DNA of 64,000 bases from Limnothrix sp. FACHB-406 (GCF_014698235.1 NZ_JACJSP010000007.1:124001-188000); one strand, 5' to 3'; positions 48,057-57,831 are shown, counted from the first letter of the stretch. Numbers and translations are program-made. The notes: generated from the sequence alone by a model not told the origin.

Positions 48057-48131
48057 GGCTGCTGTAGAACCGATGCCTATGCAGTGGCTATTGCCCGCCA
48101 AGCATCATCAGGGTTACAAAGATCAAATGGC

Positions 48132-49454
48132 TTAGATCTTGTACTTGCCGCCCTTCTTCGAATCCGACCAGTCGCAAGCGAAGCCCTTGGTTTCAGCCAC
48201 AAATTGGTTCCAGGGCACCGGCTCGATCGCCTTATCCGTTGAAAACACGACCTTGAATTGACCGCTCTTTTCAATTTCGCCAATCCGCACCACCTTCGAC
48301 AGGTGATGGTTAGCGTTCATGGTCACCATGCCTTCTGGGGCATCGAAGGTTTGGCCATAGGCAGCCGCCCGCACTTTTTCCAGGTCATCGGCGGTCTTCG
48401 CCTTTTCGACGGCTTGCTTCCACAGATAAACAGCAATGTAGGCCGCTTCCATGGGGTCATTCGTAACGCGATCGGGGCCATATTTAGCCTTGAATGCATC
48501 CACGAATTTCTTGTTCGCCGGAGAATCCACCGACATGAAATAGTTCCAAGCGGCGTAGTGGCCTTCCAGGTATTCCACCCCGATCGCTTTCACTTCTTCT
48601 TCCGCAATACTCACGGACATTGAAGGATATTTGTCAGGGCCCAAACCAGCCCCTTGCAACTGCTTGAAGAATGCAACATTACTGTCACCATTCAAGGAGT
48701 TGAAGATTACACCACCGTTGGGTAGAGCGCTGCGAATCTTGGTGATGATGGGCGTAACTTCCGTGCCGCCCAGGGGAATGTAATCCTCACCAACAACTTT
48801 GCCGCCCAGCTTTTCCACTTGGGCTTTGATGATCGTGTTGGCAGTTCTCGGGAAAACGTAGTCAGAACCGACCAGGAAGAATTCTTTACCTTTGTTTTTG
48901 AACAGCCACTCAACGGCCGGTTCAATCTGTTGGTTCGGCGCAGCGCCCGTGTAGAAGATGTTTTGGGAACATTCCTGCCCCTCATACTGCACGGGATACC
49001 AAAGCATGTGCTTCTTCTCCTCGAAGACCGGCAGCACTGCCTTGCGGCTGGCAGAAGTCCAGCAGCCAAAAATGGTGACCACCTTGTCTTGGTCAATCAG
49101 CTTCTTCGCCTTTTCTGCGAAGGTGGGCCAATCAGAGGCTCCATCTTCCACAACCGGCTCGATTTGCTTGCCCAGGACACCGCCGGCCTTGTTGATCTCT
49201 TCGATCGCCAGCAGTTCAGCATCAATCACGCTCTTTTCACTGATCGCCATCGTGCCGCTCTGGGAATGCAGAACGCCGACTTTGATCGTGTCACCACTAG
49301 CAGCAGGGGATCCGGCGGGGCTAGCCCCGGGGCTAGGGCTGCCCGGCGATGGAGCGCTTTCCGGGGCTTGGCCACAGGCCTTGAGTAAAACACTGGCACT
49401 CAGGGCAGCGGAGCCGTAAAACAGAAATTTACGGCGATTAAATTGACCGGACAT
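48132..49454 (-). CDS. urtA: Urea ABC transporter substrate-binding protein UrtA
   Basis: A 440-residue lipoprotein with an N-terminal NRRKFL-type twin-arginine-like signal, a hydrophobic core and a lipobox LLKAC (Cys at about 27), then a Ser/Pro/Gly linker and the LivJ-type binding domain ([41 protein letters not shown]...[58 protein letters not shown]). It binds urea in the periplasm. It is the first gene of the urt cluster and has the NtcA-type promoter. Confidence 0.97.
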   Translation of the reverse strand: MSGQFNRRKFLFYGSAALSASVLLKACGQAPESAPSPGSPSPGASPAGSPAASGDTIKVGVLHSQSGTMAISEKSVIDAELLAIEEINKAGGVLGKQIEPVVEDGASDWPTFAEKAKKLIDQDKVVTIFGCWTSASRKAVLPVFEEKKHMLWYPVQYEGQECSQNIFYTGAAPNQQIEPAVEWLFKNKGKEFFLVGSDYVFPRTANTIIKAQVEKLGGKVVGEDYIPLGGTEVTPIITKIRSALPNGGVIFNSLNGDSNVAFFKQLQGAGLGPDKYPSMSVSIAEEEVKAIGVEYLEGHYAAWNYFMSVDSPANKKFVDAFKAKYGPDRVTNDPMEAAYIAVYLWKQAVEKAKTADDLEKVRAAAYGQTFDAPEGMVTMNANHHLSKVVRIGEIEKSGQFKVVFSTDKAIEPVPWNQFVAETKGFACDWSDSKKGGKYKI

Positions 49455-49561
49455 TGTATTGTTTTACACTCCTCAGCTTTGCGTAAAAATCAGTTACAAA
49501 CCCCGCTTATTGCCTGGATAAAGGACTCAAAAAAGCCCTGGCTTGTCCCGATTTTAGCGTC

Positions 49562-49603
49562 ATCCTAGGGCGCTGAAATATAGGTCGTTGTATCTGAAGA
49601 TAC
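49562..49603 (-). promoter_or_regulatory. NtcA-activated promoter of the urt cluster
   Basis: GTA-TCTGAAGA-TAC (49590-49603) matches the NtcA consensus GTA-N8-TAC exactly and is palindromic over GTATCTGAAGATAC apart from the centre. Reading toward urtA, 22 bp later lies TAGGAT (49567-49562), fitting TAN3T of a class II NtcA promoter (N20-24 spacing). This predicts induction of urea uptake when nitrogen is limiting. The sites lie 108-150 bp before the urtA ATG. Confidence 0.85.
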
Positions 49604-49849
49604 AGAATTTTTTTTCCTGTTTTTCTGAAAGTCCTGACGGGGGCGAGTTTCAACGGGGGCCATCATCACAGATTCTGATTGTTGTCATTCGATAATTTGG
49701 ATATTGTGCTGTTTTGAAAAAAACGTTATAACCGATACTTAACCAAATCCTCACTGATTATTTACTATCAGGATCAGCTTGTTCGCCGTTGTTTACAAGG
49801 GTGATGAGCTGAGTGAGGATTTACTAAAGTTTTGGTGTGAGGATAGATC

Positions 49850-51436
49850 GTGTTGAAAAGTCGCTATGGAATCCTGATGGCCGCCTTGGCCATTTCGGGT
49901 GGGGCAATGTTGGGCACGGCCGATCGCGCGGCTGCTGAAAGTCCGGTTGGGGTGAACGCCTCCACGGAAGCGACGCTGCTCGGGTCGATCGACTCGGAAA
50001 TGGCGCTGGATCAAGTCACTTCCGTTTCGCAACTGTCGGATGTACAGCCCACCGATTGGGCATTCCAGGCATTGCAGTCCCTGGTGGAGCGCTACGGCTG
50101 TATTGCGGGTTATCCCGATGGCACGTTCAAGGGCAACCGCCCCCTCAGCCGCTACGAGTTCGCCGCTGGTTTGAATGCTTGCCTCGATCGGATCAATGAC
50201 CTGATCAAGGCCGCCACAGACCCGCTGGCCACCAAGGAAGATTTGCGGAAGCTGCAAAAGCTGCAAGAAGAATTTGCCGCTGAGTTGGCAGCCCTGCGCG
50301 GCCGGGTTGATTCCCTGGAAGCACGCACCTCAGAACTGGAAGCCAACCAGTTTTCAACCACCACCAAGCTGTCCGGTCAGGTGATCTTCGGAATGCAGGG
50401 TGGCACGCTCACGGGCGACGACAGCGACGATAGTGGCGCAGAAAACGTCACCTTCAGCCAACGGACGCGGTTGCTGTTGGTCACGAGCTTCACCGGCAAG
50501 GACAAGCTGTTCACCCGTTTGGAATCCAACAGCGTTCGCAGCCCCCTGAACGATGTGACGGGGCTAACCAACCTCAGCTACGGCAACGGTTCCGATACGA
50601 ACTTCCGCCTGACCTTCTTGGCCTATGAGTTCCCCCTGAGCGATCGCGCTACGGCGATCGTGGGTCAAGATTTGCTGCTCGAAGATGCCCACCCGGTTCA
50701 CACCCCCCTCTATGGCGGCGGCAATGGAGCCATTAGCGCTTTTGCCGACTTGAACCCGATCTATCGCCAGCCCACCTACGGTGGTGCGGGGATTCGTTGG
50801 CGGGCTAGCGACAACTTCACGGTGGCCGCGCTCTACTCGGCCGGCAACTCCGCCAGCCCCGATGAGGGTCGCGGTTTGTTTGACGGTAGCTACAGCGCCA
50901 GCGTCAGCTTGAACTACACCAGCTCAGACGATCGCTTCTCGGCCGGTCTGCTTTACGCCCACTCCTACTACTCTCGGGTCGATCGCCCCTTCAACGTCCT
51001 GGGCGGCTCGGGCACGAAGAACACCTTCAACTTGTTCAAGGGTGACTCCTTCGACAGCGACAACATTGGCTTCCAAACCCAATACCGCTTCTCGGAGCAC
51101 TTCGGAATGCACGGCTTCTTCGGCTACACCTGGGCCGACAGCCTGAACAACGATGATGCAAATGCTGACATCCTGACCTGGGGTGTGGGCTTCACCTTCC
51201 CCGACCTGGGCAAGGAAGGCAGCATGGGCGCACTGACGGTGGGTCAACCGCCGACGGTGGTGAATGCCGACGGCGTTGATGAAGACGACAACACGCCGAT
51301 TCTGGTGGAAGCGATGTACAAGTTCGCCCTCAACGACAACATCTACCTGACTCCGGGTGTGGTGGCCGTGTTTGATGCCAACGACAACGGTGATACGGCT
51401 GTGATGGGCGTACTGCGCACCGAGTTCAAGTTCTAG
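49850..51436 (+). CDS. SLH-domain outer-membrane porin (SomA/OprB-type, iron-uptake porin family)
   Basis: A 528-residue outer-membrane porin. Signal peptide 1-29 (ILMAALAISGGAMLGTADRAAA), an SLH domain (about 60-115; VQPTDWAFQALQSLVERYGCIAGYPDGTFKGNRPLSRYEFAAGLNACLDRI) that anchors the outer membrane to the cell wall, a coiled coil (about 125-168; KLQKLQEEFAAELAALRGRVDSLEARTSELEAN), and a C-terminal beta-barrel ending TEFKF. The start is GTG 49850 with GAGGAT before it. These are the major cyanobacterial porins. The divergent gap with urtA contains the NtcA site; whether it also affects this gene is unknown. Confidence 0.94.
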   Translation: MLKSRYGILMAALAISGGAMLGTADRAAAESPVGVNASTEATLLGSIDSEMALDQVTSVSQLSDVQPTDWAFQALQSLVERYGCIAGYPDGTFKGNRPLSRYEFAAGLNACLDRINDLIKAATDPLATKEDLRKLQKLQEEFAAELAALRGRVDSLEARTSELEANQFSTTTKLSGQVIFGMQGGTLTGDDSDDSGAENVTFSQRTRLLLVTSFTGKDKLFTRLESNSVRSPLNDVTGLTNLSYGNGSDTNFRLTFLAYEFPLSDRATAIVGQDLLLEDAHPVHTPLYGGGNGAISAFADLNPIYRQPTYGGAGIRWRASDNFTVAALYSAGNSASPDEGRGLFDGSYSASVSLNYTSSDDRFSAGLLYAHSYYSRVDRPFNVLGGSGTKNTFNLFKGDSFDSDNIGFQTQYRFSEHFGMHGFFGYTWADSLNNDDANADILTWGVGFTFPDLGKEGSMGALTVGQPPTVVNADGVDEDDNTPILVEAMYKFALNDNIYLTPGVVAVFDANDNGDTAVMGVLRTEFKF

Positions 51437-51602
51437 AACTGGCCGGAATCGTTGCTGCCACTGCCAGGCCTGCCGATGGCGTGATCAGGTGTGGTTGCAA
51501 TCCGGACAGGCCGGGAGGTTCAAGGCAATCGGTCTCTATGGATGGGTTGCCTTGATGCCAAATCTCAACTAAAAGCGTTTTCTCAATCCGATACCAAATT
51601 GA

Positions 51603-51636
51603 GCACCCCGCGATCACTAACGCCGGGGTGCTTTTT
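51603..51636 (+). terminator. Rho-independent terminator after the porin gene
   Basis: GCACCCCG (51603-51610) pairs with CGGGGTGC (51624-51631), a 13-nt loop between, followed by five T (51632-51636). It lies about 165 nt after the porin stop. Confidence 0.9.
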
Positions 51637-51667
51637 GCTGTGTCGGGATGTCTTTTGTTGCAAACAG

Positions 51668-52162
51668 TTAGGGCTGCGACGGAGCCTGTAGCTTCACCAA
51701 CTCCTCTTGGATCCGTTGGCGCAGGGCAGGATCGATCGCGTGGGTTTGGGTCATTTGATTAAACTGGGCGATCGAGAGGCCCGTTCCCTCAATGATGCCC
51801 TTGGTTTGATTGCAGAAAGAAACGGCAATTTCCCGCGCCTCCCGCGACAGCGACTTCACCGTATCGCCCTGAGAGCAAATCACCACCGGTAAGGGCCGAT
51901 CGCCCATGACGGTTTTCAGTTGGCTGGCCGCGGCCTGGCGCACCGGCTCGATCGCCAACACCGCATCGGCATATTGGGCGATCGCCGCAGTTCCCGACGA
52001 CTGGGTTTGGGCCTGCGCTTGCCAAGCCCCGAACATCCCCAAGCCCAATACCCCCAAAGACAGCCAGCCCCCAGAACGCAATCCCAGCTTTCGGGGCGAT
52101 CGACCCTCTTTTGGAGTCACCGTTGCTTGTTCATCAATGCGATTGCGCTGTTCTTGTGCCAT
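51668..52162 (-). CDS. DUF4168-domain exported protein
   Basis: A 164-residue protein (ATG 52162; another ATG 12 nt upstream adds four residues). A membrane or signal segment (WLSLGVLGLGMFGAWQAQAQ) is followed by a helical DUF4168-type domain (AIAQYADAVLAIEPVRQAAASQLKTVMGD...LSREAREIAVSFCNQTKGIIEGTGLSIAQFNQMTQTHAIDPALRQRIQEELVKL). The family has no known function. Upstream of the next gene it is transcribed alone. Confidence 0.87.
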   Translation of the reverse strand: MAQEQRNRIDEQATVTPKEGRSPRKLGLRSGGWLSLGVLGLGMFGAWQAQAQTQSSGTAAIAQYADAVLAIEPVRQAAASQLKTVMGDRPLPVVICSQGDTVKSLSREAREIAVSFCNQTKGIIEGTGLSIAQFNQMTQTHAIDPALRQRIQEELVKLQAPSQP

Positions 52163-52248
52163 AGCCCCATCCACGCTTTCCGAGCATCAACCGCCATTGT
52201 AGGGTCGAGTTGAATTTCCCCGTCAATCCGGAGCGCTGTCTAATCTAA

Positions 52249-52821
52249 CTAATCCAAAGACTGCTGACCGGTTGGCGATTGGCGCTCATTTTCCATGGCC
52301 CGGTAACCATCGGGGAGCAGGGTTGTGTGGTCATAAAAGGCTTGGGAAAGATCCGGATCCTTCGCCCGAAACAGATTAGCCCGCTGGAGCTTGGCCCCTT
52401 CCAAATGCGCTGACTTGAGGTTGGCACTGGTCAAATCGGCCCCTCGCAAATCCGCCTCCCGCAGATCGGCACTATATAGATCGGCCCCACAGAGATTGGC
52501 ATGACGCAAATCAGCCGATCGCAGGTTGGCATAGCGAAAGTTGCTGCGCACACATTGGGACTCCTGCAAGTTCGCACCCGCCAAGTTGGCCTGATAGAGC
52601 TGAGCATTTCCCAACTCCATTCGTTGTCCCTGAACTTGCGCCAGTTGCGCTTGGCTCAAGTTGGCATAGGGCAGGTAGGCCATGACCAAACAGCTCTGTT
52701 GCAGATCAATGTCTGGTAACGAGGCTTCAAACAGATCCACTCCCTGAAGATCACTTTTTTGAAAATTGCGTTGACCTTGCTGATATGCAGATTGGAGTTC
52801 TGCTGCGGTCAGTTTTTGCAT
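52249..52821 (-). CDS. Pentapeptide-repeat protein
   Basis: A 190-residue protein made mainly of A(D/N)LxX repeats (residues about 45-150: ANLSQAQL, ANLQESQC, ANLRSADLRHANLCGADLYSADLREADLRGADLTSANLKSAHLEGAKLQRANL), which fold as a right-handed quadrilateral beta-helix. Residues 1-20 are helical. Function is usually unknown; some members mimic DNA or bind gyrase, but nothing here supports that. The C-terminus has SQAFYDHTTLLPDG, typical of cyanobacterial pentapeptide proteins. Confidence 0.93.
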   Translation of the reverse strand: MQKLTAAELQSAYQQGQRNFQKSDLQGVDLFEASLPDIDLQQSCLVMAYLPYANLSQAQLAQVQGQRMELGNAQLYQANLAGANLQESQCVRSNFRYANLRSADLRHANLCGADLYSADLREADLRGADLTSANLKSAHLEGAKLQRANLFRAKDPDLSQAFYDHTTLLPDGYRAMENERQSPTGQQSLD

Positions 52822-53757
52822 ACCATCGACGACGATACAACAGGCTCCCGAGCGACGGCGGGAGCGACGGTGACAGGTCAGTTTCTGCTCAATTTCTGCC
52901 CAAAGTGGTGGCGGGAGCTTATTCTACTGCCGGGGTAAACCCTTGGGGTGATTGCTGACTGGGCAAATTTTGGGCTGCATTCCTAAACCATCGACGAAAG
53001 CTTAATTAACTAATACTGGCTGGATATTGGCTGAATATTGGCTGACTGTAGGTCTCAGGAAGAAGTCAGAATTTTTCTAAAATTCAACCGTTTTCTATCA
53101 GAATTTTTCGGATATTTTTGCAGACCTAAGATTTTTTTTAGATTCAATTTCTGGGGTTACTGTCTTTCCAGTCCATGATCAGGTATCAATTTTGTCAGTT
53201 TGTGAATTTGCTTCTCCAGCAATCCCAGCGGAGATCGGGAGGTTGCATTAGAAAATAATCGAGAAAATTATAAACCAGGAAAACACATTTAAAATTGCCA
53301 AAAAATAATTAATCTCACAGACATCATGATCCCTCGATCGCTTTGAAGACTCCTAGGCTTCCTGGGAGATCTGCGCTCCAGCAGTGGTACAAATTGCGAA
53401 CTGGGGCCATCGGCCAAGGCCACATTCCCAAGGACAGGAGCGTCTGCATGGGCTGGCGATGGAAGTGGGATCAGCAGCCAATTCAGCATTGAATAGAGGG
53501 CAAATTTATTAATCAAAAATAATTATCATTTGATTTAAAAAAATCATCATTAAGCCATTTTCAAAAATTCTCCCAGGCGGCCACACCCTTGACTCGGAAT
53601 GGGGGGATGTACCTCACGGCGCTGATGGTTGATCTTGCTCCCGTGGTGGGACGATCGGGGGTGTAATTGGGCGATGATGTTTACCGCGAGTGGATTGATT
53701 TGTCCCCGTTGTTGTTGGATATTGATTGCGCGATCGTTCCTCGTTCAATTGGAAGCC
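52822..53757. other. AT-rich intergenic region with an 11-bp triple repeat
   Basis: No supported gene in 936 bp. A tandem repeat of about 11 bp (TGGCTGGATAT, TGGCTGAATAT, TGGCTGACTGT at 53017-53049) is present. The region is notably AT-rich between 53040 and 53560. Short frames at 53289-53516 and the N-terminal extension 53629-53757 look non-coding. Confidence 0.6.
53017..53049. repeat. Tandem 11-bp repeat, three copies
   Basis: TGGCTGGATAT (53017-53027), TGGCTGAATAT (53028-53038) and TGGCTGACTGT (53039-53049); successive copies drift. Confidence 0.75.
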
Positions 53758-55281
53758 ATGCCCGAGGTAGAGTTGTCTATCGCTCAGTACTATCACGAGC
53801 GCACTAAGTATGATCCTGAAACGATCGAGCGTCAATCTCGACCGCTGAATTGGGACGATCGCCCGGAACTATACAAGGACTATCGATTTGGCACAGTGCT
53901 GGATCTCAAGCCCAGCGCGATCGATGTTTTAGACAGCCCGATCGCGACCTGGTGGCGGCGACTGTCCAAGTTGCTCTATTGCGCCTATGGGATCACGGCT
54001 CGGCTGCCGCAAATGGGCGTGGCGCTCCGTTCGGCTCCTTCGGCGGGGGGGCTGTATCCAGCGGAGGTTTATCTGTTGTCGCCGGGCAATGGCCCCTTGG
54101 CGGCGGGGCTATATCACTACCAAGTGAAAACCCATGGTTTGGTGCAGGTGTGGGACAGTGCCCTTTGGCCTGACCTGCAAGCGGCCTGCTTTCAGCACCC
54201 TGCGTTAACCGACGCTTCCTTGGCCTTGGTCACCACGGCGGTTTTTCAGCGCTCGGCGTGGCGTTATGGCGATCGAGCCTATCGCCGCATTTGTCTGGAT
54301 ACGGGGCATTTGTTGGCCAATGCCACGCTGGCCAGCTCCCTAGTGGACTATCAGGCCACGCTGATCGGTGGTTTTGATGATGAGCAACTGGAACGGCTGC
54401 TGTTTCTGGAACCCGAGCAAGAGGGCGTGACGGCGGTGGTGGCCCTCACCGAAGGAACCGGGCCCGATCGCCCGCACCTGTCCGCCCCCAGCGCCCTGCC
54501 CTCCCGGGCCGATCGCGCCTATCCTGATTTGCCCGATGGTCAACTACTGCGCTACCTACACCAGGCCACGCGAATCACGTCCCAATCCGCCGCGATCGAT
54601 CCGAGCTTGCTCACCCAGGACAACCGTTTGGTCGCCGCCGACAAGTACAATCTGCCCTTTGGTCTCAAAGCCCCGATCGCCGCGCCGCCCATCCATTGGG
54701 GTCAGCAGCTTCAGGAGTTGGAGCGCACCATCTTGCACCGTCGCTCAACCCGGGCCTACAGCGGTGACAGCCTCAGCCTCAGTGACCTATCCAGCATCCT
54801 GACCTTCGCCTACCATCCCCGCGATTACGCCGATCAGGGTCTCGATCCTGACCCGGACTATTTCGACCCCTATTTGATCAACAGCTTCGTGGCGGTGTCC
54901 GATGTGGAGGGTCTCGAAGCCGGTTGCTACTACTACGCTCCCCAGGCCAACGAGTTACGGCAAATTCGCTTCAAAAATTTCCGAGAAGAGTTGCACTTCC
55001 TCTGCTTGGGCCAGGAACTGGGGCGAGATGCGGCGGCGGTAGTGTTCCAAACGGCAGACCTAGACGCGGCGATCGAGCGCTATGGCGATCGCGCCTATCG
55101 CTACTTACATCTAGACAGCGGCCACCTGGGCCAGCGGCTGAACTTGGCGGCCATCCGCCTGGGGTTAGGGGCCAGCGGCATCGCCGGATTCTTTGACAAC
55201 CAAGTGAACGAGGTGTTGGGCATTCCCCCGGCCGAAGCGGTTTTGTATATCACCACCCTCGGTCGAATCCGTCGTCGCTAG
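53758..55281 (+). CDS. SagB/ThcOx-family nitroreductase with two tandem domains
   Basis: The protein has 507 residues from ATG 53758 (GGAAG 5-7 nt before). Two FMN-dependent nitroreductase/SagB-type domains are seen: the first about 10-260 (LLYCAYGITARLPQMGVALRSAPSAGGLYPAEVYLL...YGDRAYRRICLDTGHLLANATLASSLVDYQATLIGGFDD), the second about 320-505 (LERTILHRRSTRAYSGDSLSLSDLSSILTFAYH...YGDRAYRYLHLDSGHLGQRLNLAAIRLGLGASGIAGFFDNQVNEVLGI). Each has the GDRAYRxxxLDxGH flavin-region motif. SagB-type enzymes oxidise azoline rings in RiPP maturation, but no precursor or YcaO gene lies here, so its substrate is unknown. The first-domain extension 53629-53757 is omitted as non-coding. Confidence 0.87.
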   Translation: MPEVELSIAQYYHERTKYDPETIERQSRPLNWDDRPELYKDYRFGTVLDLKPSAIDVLDSPIATWWRRLSKLLYCAYGITARLPQMGVALRSAPSAGGLYPAEVYLLSPGNGPLAAGLYHYQVKTHGLVQVWDSALWPDLQAACFQHPALTDASLALVTTAVFQRSAWRYGDRAYRRICLDTGHLLANATLASSLVDYQATLIGGFDDEQLERLLFLEPEQEGVTAVVALTEGTGPDRPHLSAPSALPSRADRAYPDLPDGQLLRYLHQATRITSQSAAIDPSLLTQDNRLVAADKYNLPFGLKAPIAAPPIHWGQQLQELERTILHRRSTRAYSGDSLSLSDLSSILTFAYHPRDYADQGLDPDPDYFDPYLINSFVAVSDVEGLEAGCYYYAPQANELRQIRFKNFREELHFLCLGQELGRDAAAVVFQTADLDAAIERYGDRAYRYLHLDSGHLGQRLNLAAIRLGLGASGIAGFFDNQVNEVLGIPPAEAVLYITTLGRIRRR

Positions 55282-55294
55282 CGGGCGATCGCCC

Positions 55295-57475
55295 CTAGGT
55301 CTCCACCAATCGCATCACCGGTTCCTGATACAGGGGAACCGTGAAGGTCACCGTGGAACCCAGCCCTTCACCCAGGCTGTAGAAGTTCATATCACCCCCC
55401 ATCGCCTCCACCAGTCGCCGGGAAATTACCAGCCCTAACCCCGTGCCCCCATAGCGTCGGGTGCGGGCCCCATCCACCTGGCTGAAGGATTGGAACAGCC
55501 GGTCTTGTTTATCGAGCGAGACCCCAATGCCCGTGTCGGCCACCCGAATTCGCACAAATCCCGGTAGCTCGCGATTTTGCACCACCACCGGTTGCCAAAT
55601 CAGGTCAGCGCTGACGGTGATGCCGCCTTCGTGGGTGAACTTAATGGCGTTGCCAATTAGATTCAGCAACACCTGAAGCAACCGTTGATCGTCCCCATAC
55701 ATCAACACATCGTCGTGGGTATCCGGGAGCTGCAAGTCATAGCGCAAGCCCTTTTGCTGAATTTGGGCCAAGGTGAAGTCCGAAGCATGGCGACAGAGTT
55801 CCCGCAGGTTCACCGGCACCAGGTGCAATTCCAGGCGATCGGCCTCAATGCGGGCAATGTCCAAAATGTCGTTCAGGATATTCAGCAGGTGAACGGCGCT
55901 GTTGTAGGCCTCCTGCAAAAAGTCCTGCTGCTCTTCGGGATCATCCACCATCCCATCCAAAATCAGCTTCAGAAAGCCAATCACCCCGTTCAGGGGCGTG
56001 CGAATTTCGTGGGATGTGTTGGCCAAGAATTCACTCTTAAGCCGCGAGACCTCCTCCGCCTGTTCGCGGGCTTCCTCTAGTTCCTGCTGCTTTTGAATCA
56101 GGTGAATGTTTTTCTCTTGCAGCTCGTGGGTCAGGGCTTGGCTTTCCGCAAAGAGGGTGGCATGGGCGATCGCCGTGCCCACTTGGTCGGCCAACTCTCG
56201 CATCAGTTCCGCTTCGGCCGTCGTCCAGTGGCGGGTGCGATCGTACTGATAGAGCGCAATCAGTCCGTTCACCTTGCCCTGGTGACGAGCCGCCACAATA
56301 ATTGCCGACTGATTCCCGAAGGGATCTTGGTTTAGCCGATCCATCACCACGGGTTCCAGGCTAATCAGCGCCTCCCCCATCGGTGTGTCATGGGCCACGG
56401 AGAGATCAGCGCCCAGCATGGGATGGGGACTGGGGCTGCGGGTATGTTCCGCCACGACTCGCACCACCCCCTCCTGGGGGCCCGGGTAGGCACAAACAAC
56501 GGCCCGACAAACACTGAGGGCTTGGACGAGGCCACAAACCGTTTGTTGCCAAATGGTGTCGAGATCGAGCGTTTTGCGAATGTTGCGCGCAATCTTGGTC
56601 AAGAGAATTTGATAGAGAGCCGAACTGAGGGGCAGGGTGCGCCGAATGCTGGTGGCAATTTTGCTCAGGAGCTTTTGATGAGCATCCAGGGCAGAAGGGA
56701 GATTCGCCGGAGTCATTGGCTCGTGCGATCGCGTTGAAATCGATCGCCCCATGACCAACACCCGATCGGCTCGCCCATCGTCCCCCAGCATCGGACTGAG
56801 CACTAAATCAAAAGTACGCGACTGATTCGCCCAGGCCAGGCGACAAGTTAAACGTTCTGGAGCACCCTGCAAGATGACCCGGTTCAAAATCTCAAAATAC
56901 TCAGGCAGGCTGATTGGCCCAAAGAGGGGTTCTTCGGGCGGAGCCGCGCAAATGAGTTGGGAATCGAGGCCCACGGCGGCGGCTTCTCGCCAGTGGAAAG
57001 CTCGATAGTGACCCTCGTTGTCTTGGATGTAGGCCAACTCGGCCCCCAAGTGCTGAAGCGCGAGGGGTTCATCAATGGTCATGCCCGATCGCCCTGGCTT
57101 CGCGGTTGCTTCCGGCAGACTGGATTCAGGCGCACCAGATTCGGGCGCAACCCCTCCCGACGGCACAGAATCAGATGGCACAGAGCCAGACACGACGGAT
57201 CCCGATCTGACGGATCCCGAGGCGATCGATCCCGGTGCGGTCGATTCTGAGGGAACGCTAACCGGAGATGAACCCACACCAAGAGACCCAAGCGGCGCTG
57301 GATATGTCGTCAGATCCCGATGATCACCAGGGCGATGCGGGAGGACAGTCGGATCCATGGCGGAGTTGTCCGGGGAGGTCAACGTAGATGGCAAAAAATC
57401 CGAAGACGAAGGGGATCCAGACATTACGCGCTCGCTTACAGGGCCATAACCGCTCAATAACCTCAGTGGTAACAT
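55295..57475 (-). CDS. Sensor histidine kinase with PAS-like and GAF domains
   Basis: The 726-residue kinase has: a disordered Ser/Gly/Pro-rich N-terminus (1-130) containing GSIASGSVRSGSVVSGSVPS repeats, a PAS-like sensing region (about 140-245), a GAF domain (about 305-440), a coiled coil (445-480), HisKA with H489 in SHEIRTPLNG, and HATPase_c (590-718; NLIGNAIKFTHEGG, RVADTGIGVSLDKQDRLFQSFSQVDGARTRRYGGTGLGL). No receiver or membrane helices are seen, so it is cytosolic. A short internal duplication (LLSKIATSIRRTL / LLTKIARNIRKTL, about 269-303) precedes the GAF. An alternative ATG at residue 18 exists. The cognate regulator is not adjacent. Confidence 0.9.
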   Translation of the reverse strand: MLPLRLLSGYGPVSERVMSGSPSSSDFLPSTLTSPDNSAMDPTVLPHRPGDHRDLTTYPAPLGSLGVGSSPVSVPSESTAPGSIASGSVRSGSVVSGSVPSDSVPSGGVAPESGAPESSLPEATAKPGRSGMTIDEPLALQHLGAELAYIQDNEGHYRAFHWREAAAVGLDSQLICAAPPEEPLFGPISLPEYFEILNRVILQGAPERLTCRLAWANQSRTFDLVLSPMLGDDGRADRVLVMGRSISTRSHEPMTPANLPSALDAHQKLLSKIATSIRRTLPLSSALYQILLTKIARNIRKTLDLDTIWQQTVCGLVQALSVCRAVVCAYPGPQEGVVRVVAEHTRSPSPHPMLGADLSVAHDTPMGEALISLEPVVMDRLNQDPFGNQSAIIVAARHQGKVNGLIALYQYDRTRHWTTAEAELMRELADQVGTAIAHATLFAESQALTHELQEKNIHLIQKQQELEEAREQAEEVSRLKSEFLANTSHEIRTPLNGVIGFLKLILDGMVDDPEEQQDFLQEAYNSAVHLLNILNDILDIARIEADRLELHLVPVNLRELCRHASDFTLAQIQQKGLRYDLQLPDTHDDVLMYGDDQRLLQVLLNLIGNAIKFTHEGGITVSADLIWQPVVVQNRELPGFVRIRVADTGIGVSLDKQDRLFQSFSQVDGARTRRYGGTGLGLVISRRLVEAMGGDMNFYSLGEGLGSTVTFTVPLYQEPVMRLVET

Positions 57476-57585
57476 CTCTGAGCTTCAATCCTGAGGCCCA
57501 GTTCACCACAATTTCCGCGATTCAACACAACTGGCAACGCAATCTAAGAACACAAGCTCAGGGAACACAAGCTAAGGCCGATCGG

Positions 57586-57831
57586 CTAATCGTTCCATTC
57601 GCCACGGGGCGGCACAACGGGATTGCGCGGCAACAACCGCGAGAGGTCATCCTCGCGGGCTGGGCCACCCCGCAACCATTGGCGCACGGCGGCTTCGATA
57701 ATTTTGCTTGGGTCGTCGGTCAGGTGATTGACTCGATCGAGCAAGTCCGGATCGAGACGAATCGAAAGCTCAACTTTTTCGCGTTCCGGGCGGGGGCTGG
57801 CGGCGCGATCGCCCATGGTGGAGGGTTCCAT
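57586..57831 (-). CDS. Ribbon-helix-helix (CopG-like) DNA-binding protein
   Basis: The 81-residue protein has the RHH core VELSIRLDPDLLDRVNHLTDDPSKIIEAAVRQWLRG (about 20-55): a beta strand and two helices, typical of CopG/MetJ-type antitoxins and repressors. The remaining tail is Arg/Pro-rich. No toxin gene is adjacent on either side, so it may be a solitary regulator or orphan antitoxin. The ATG at residue 6 is an alternative start. Confidence 0.75.
   Translation of the reverse strand: MEPSTMGDRAASPRPEREKVELSIRLDPDLLDRVNHLTDDPSKIIEAAVRQWLRGGPAREDDLSRLLPRNPVVPPRGEWND

Noticed and set aside
53629-53757. N-terminal extension of the SagB-type protein
   Set aside because: The first 43 residues are Cys/Trp-rich and unlike the family; ATG 53758 gives the expected N-terminus.
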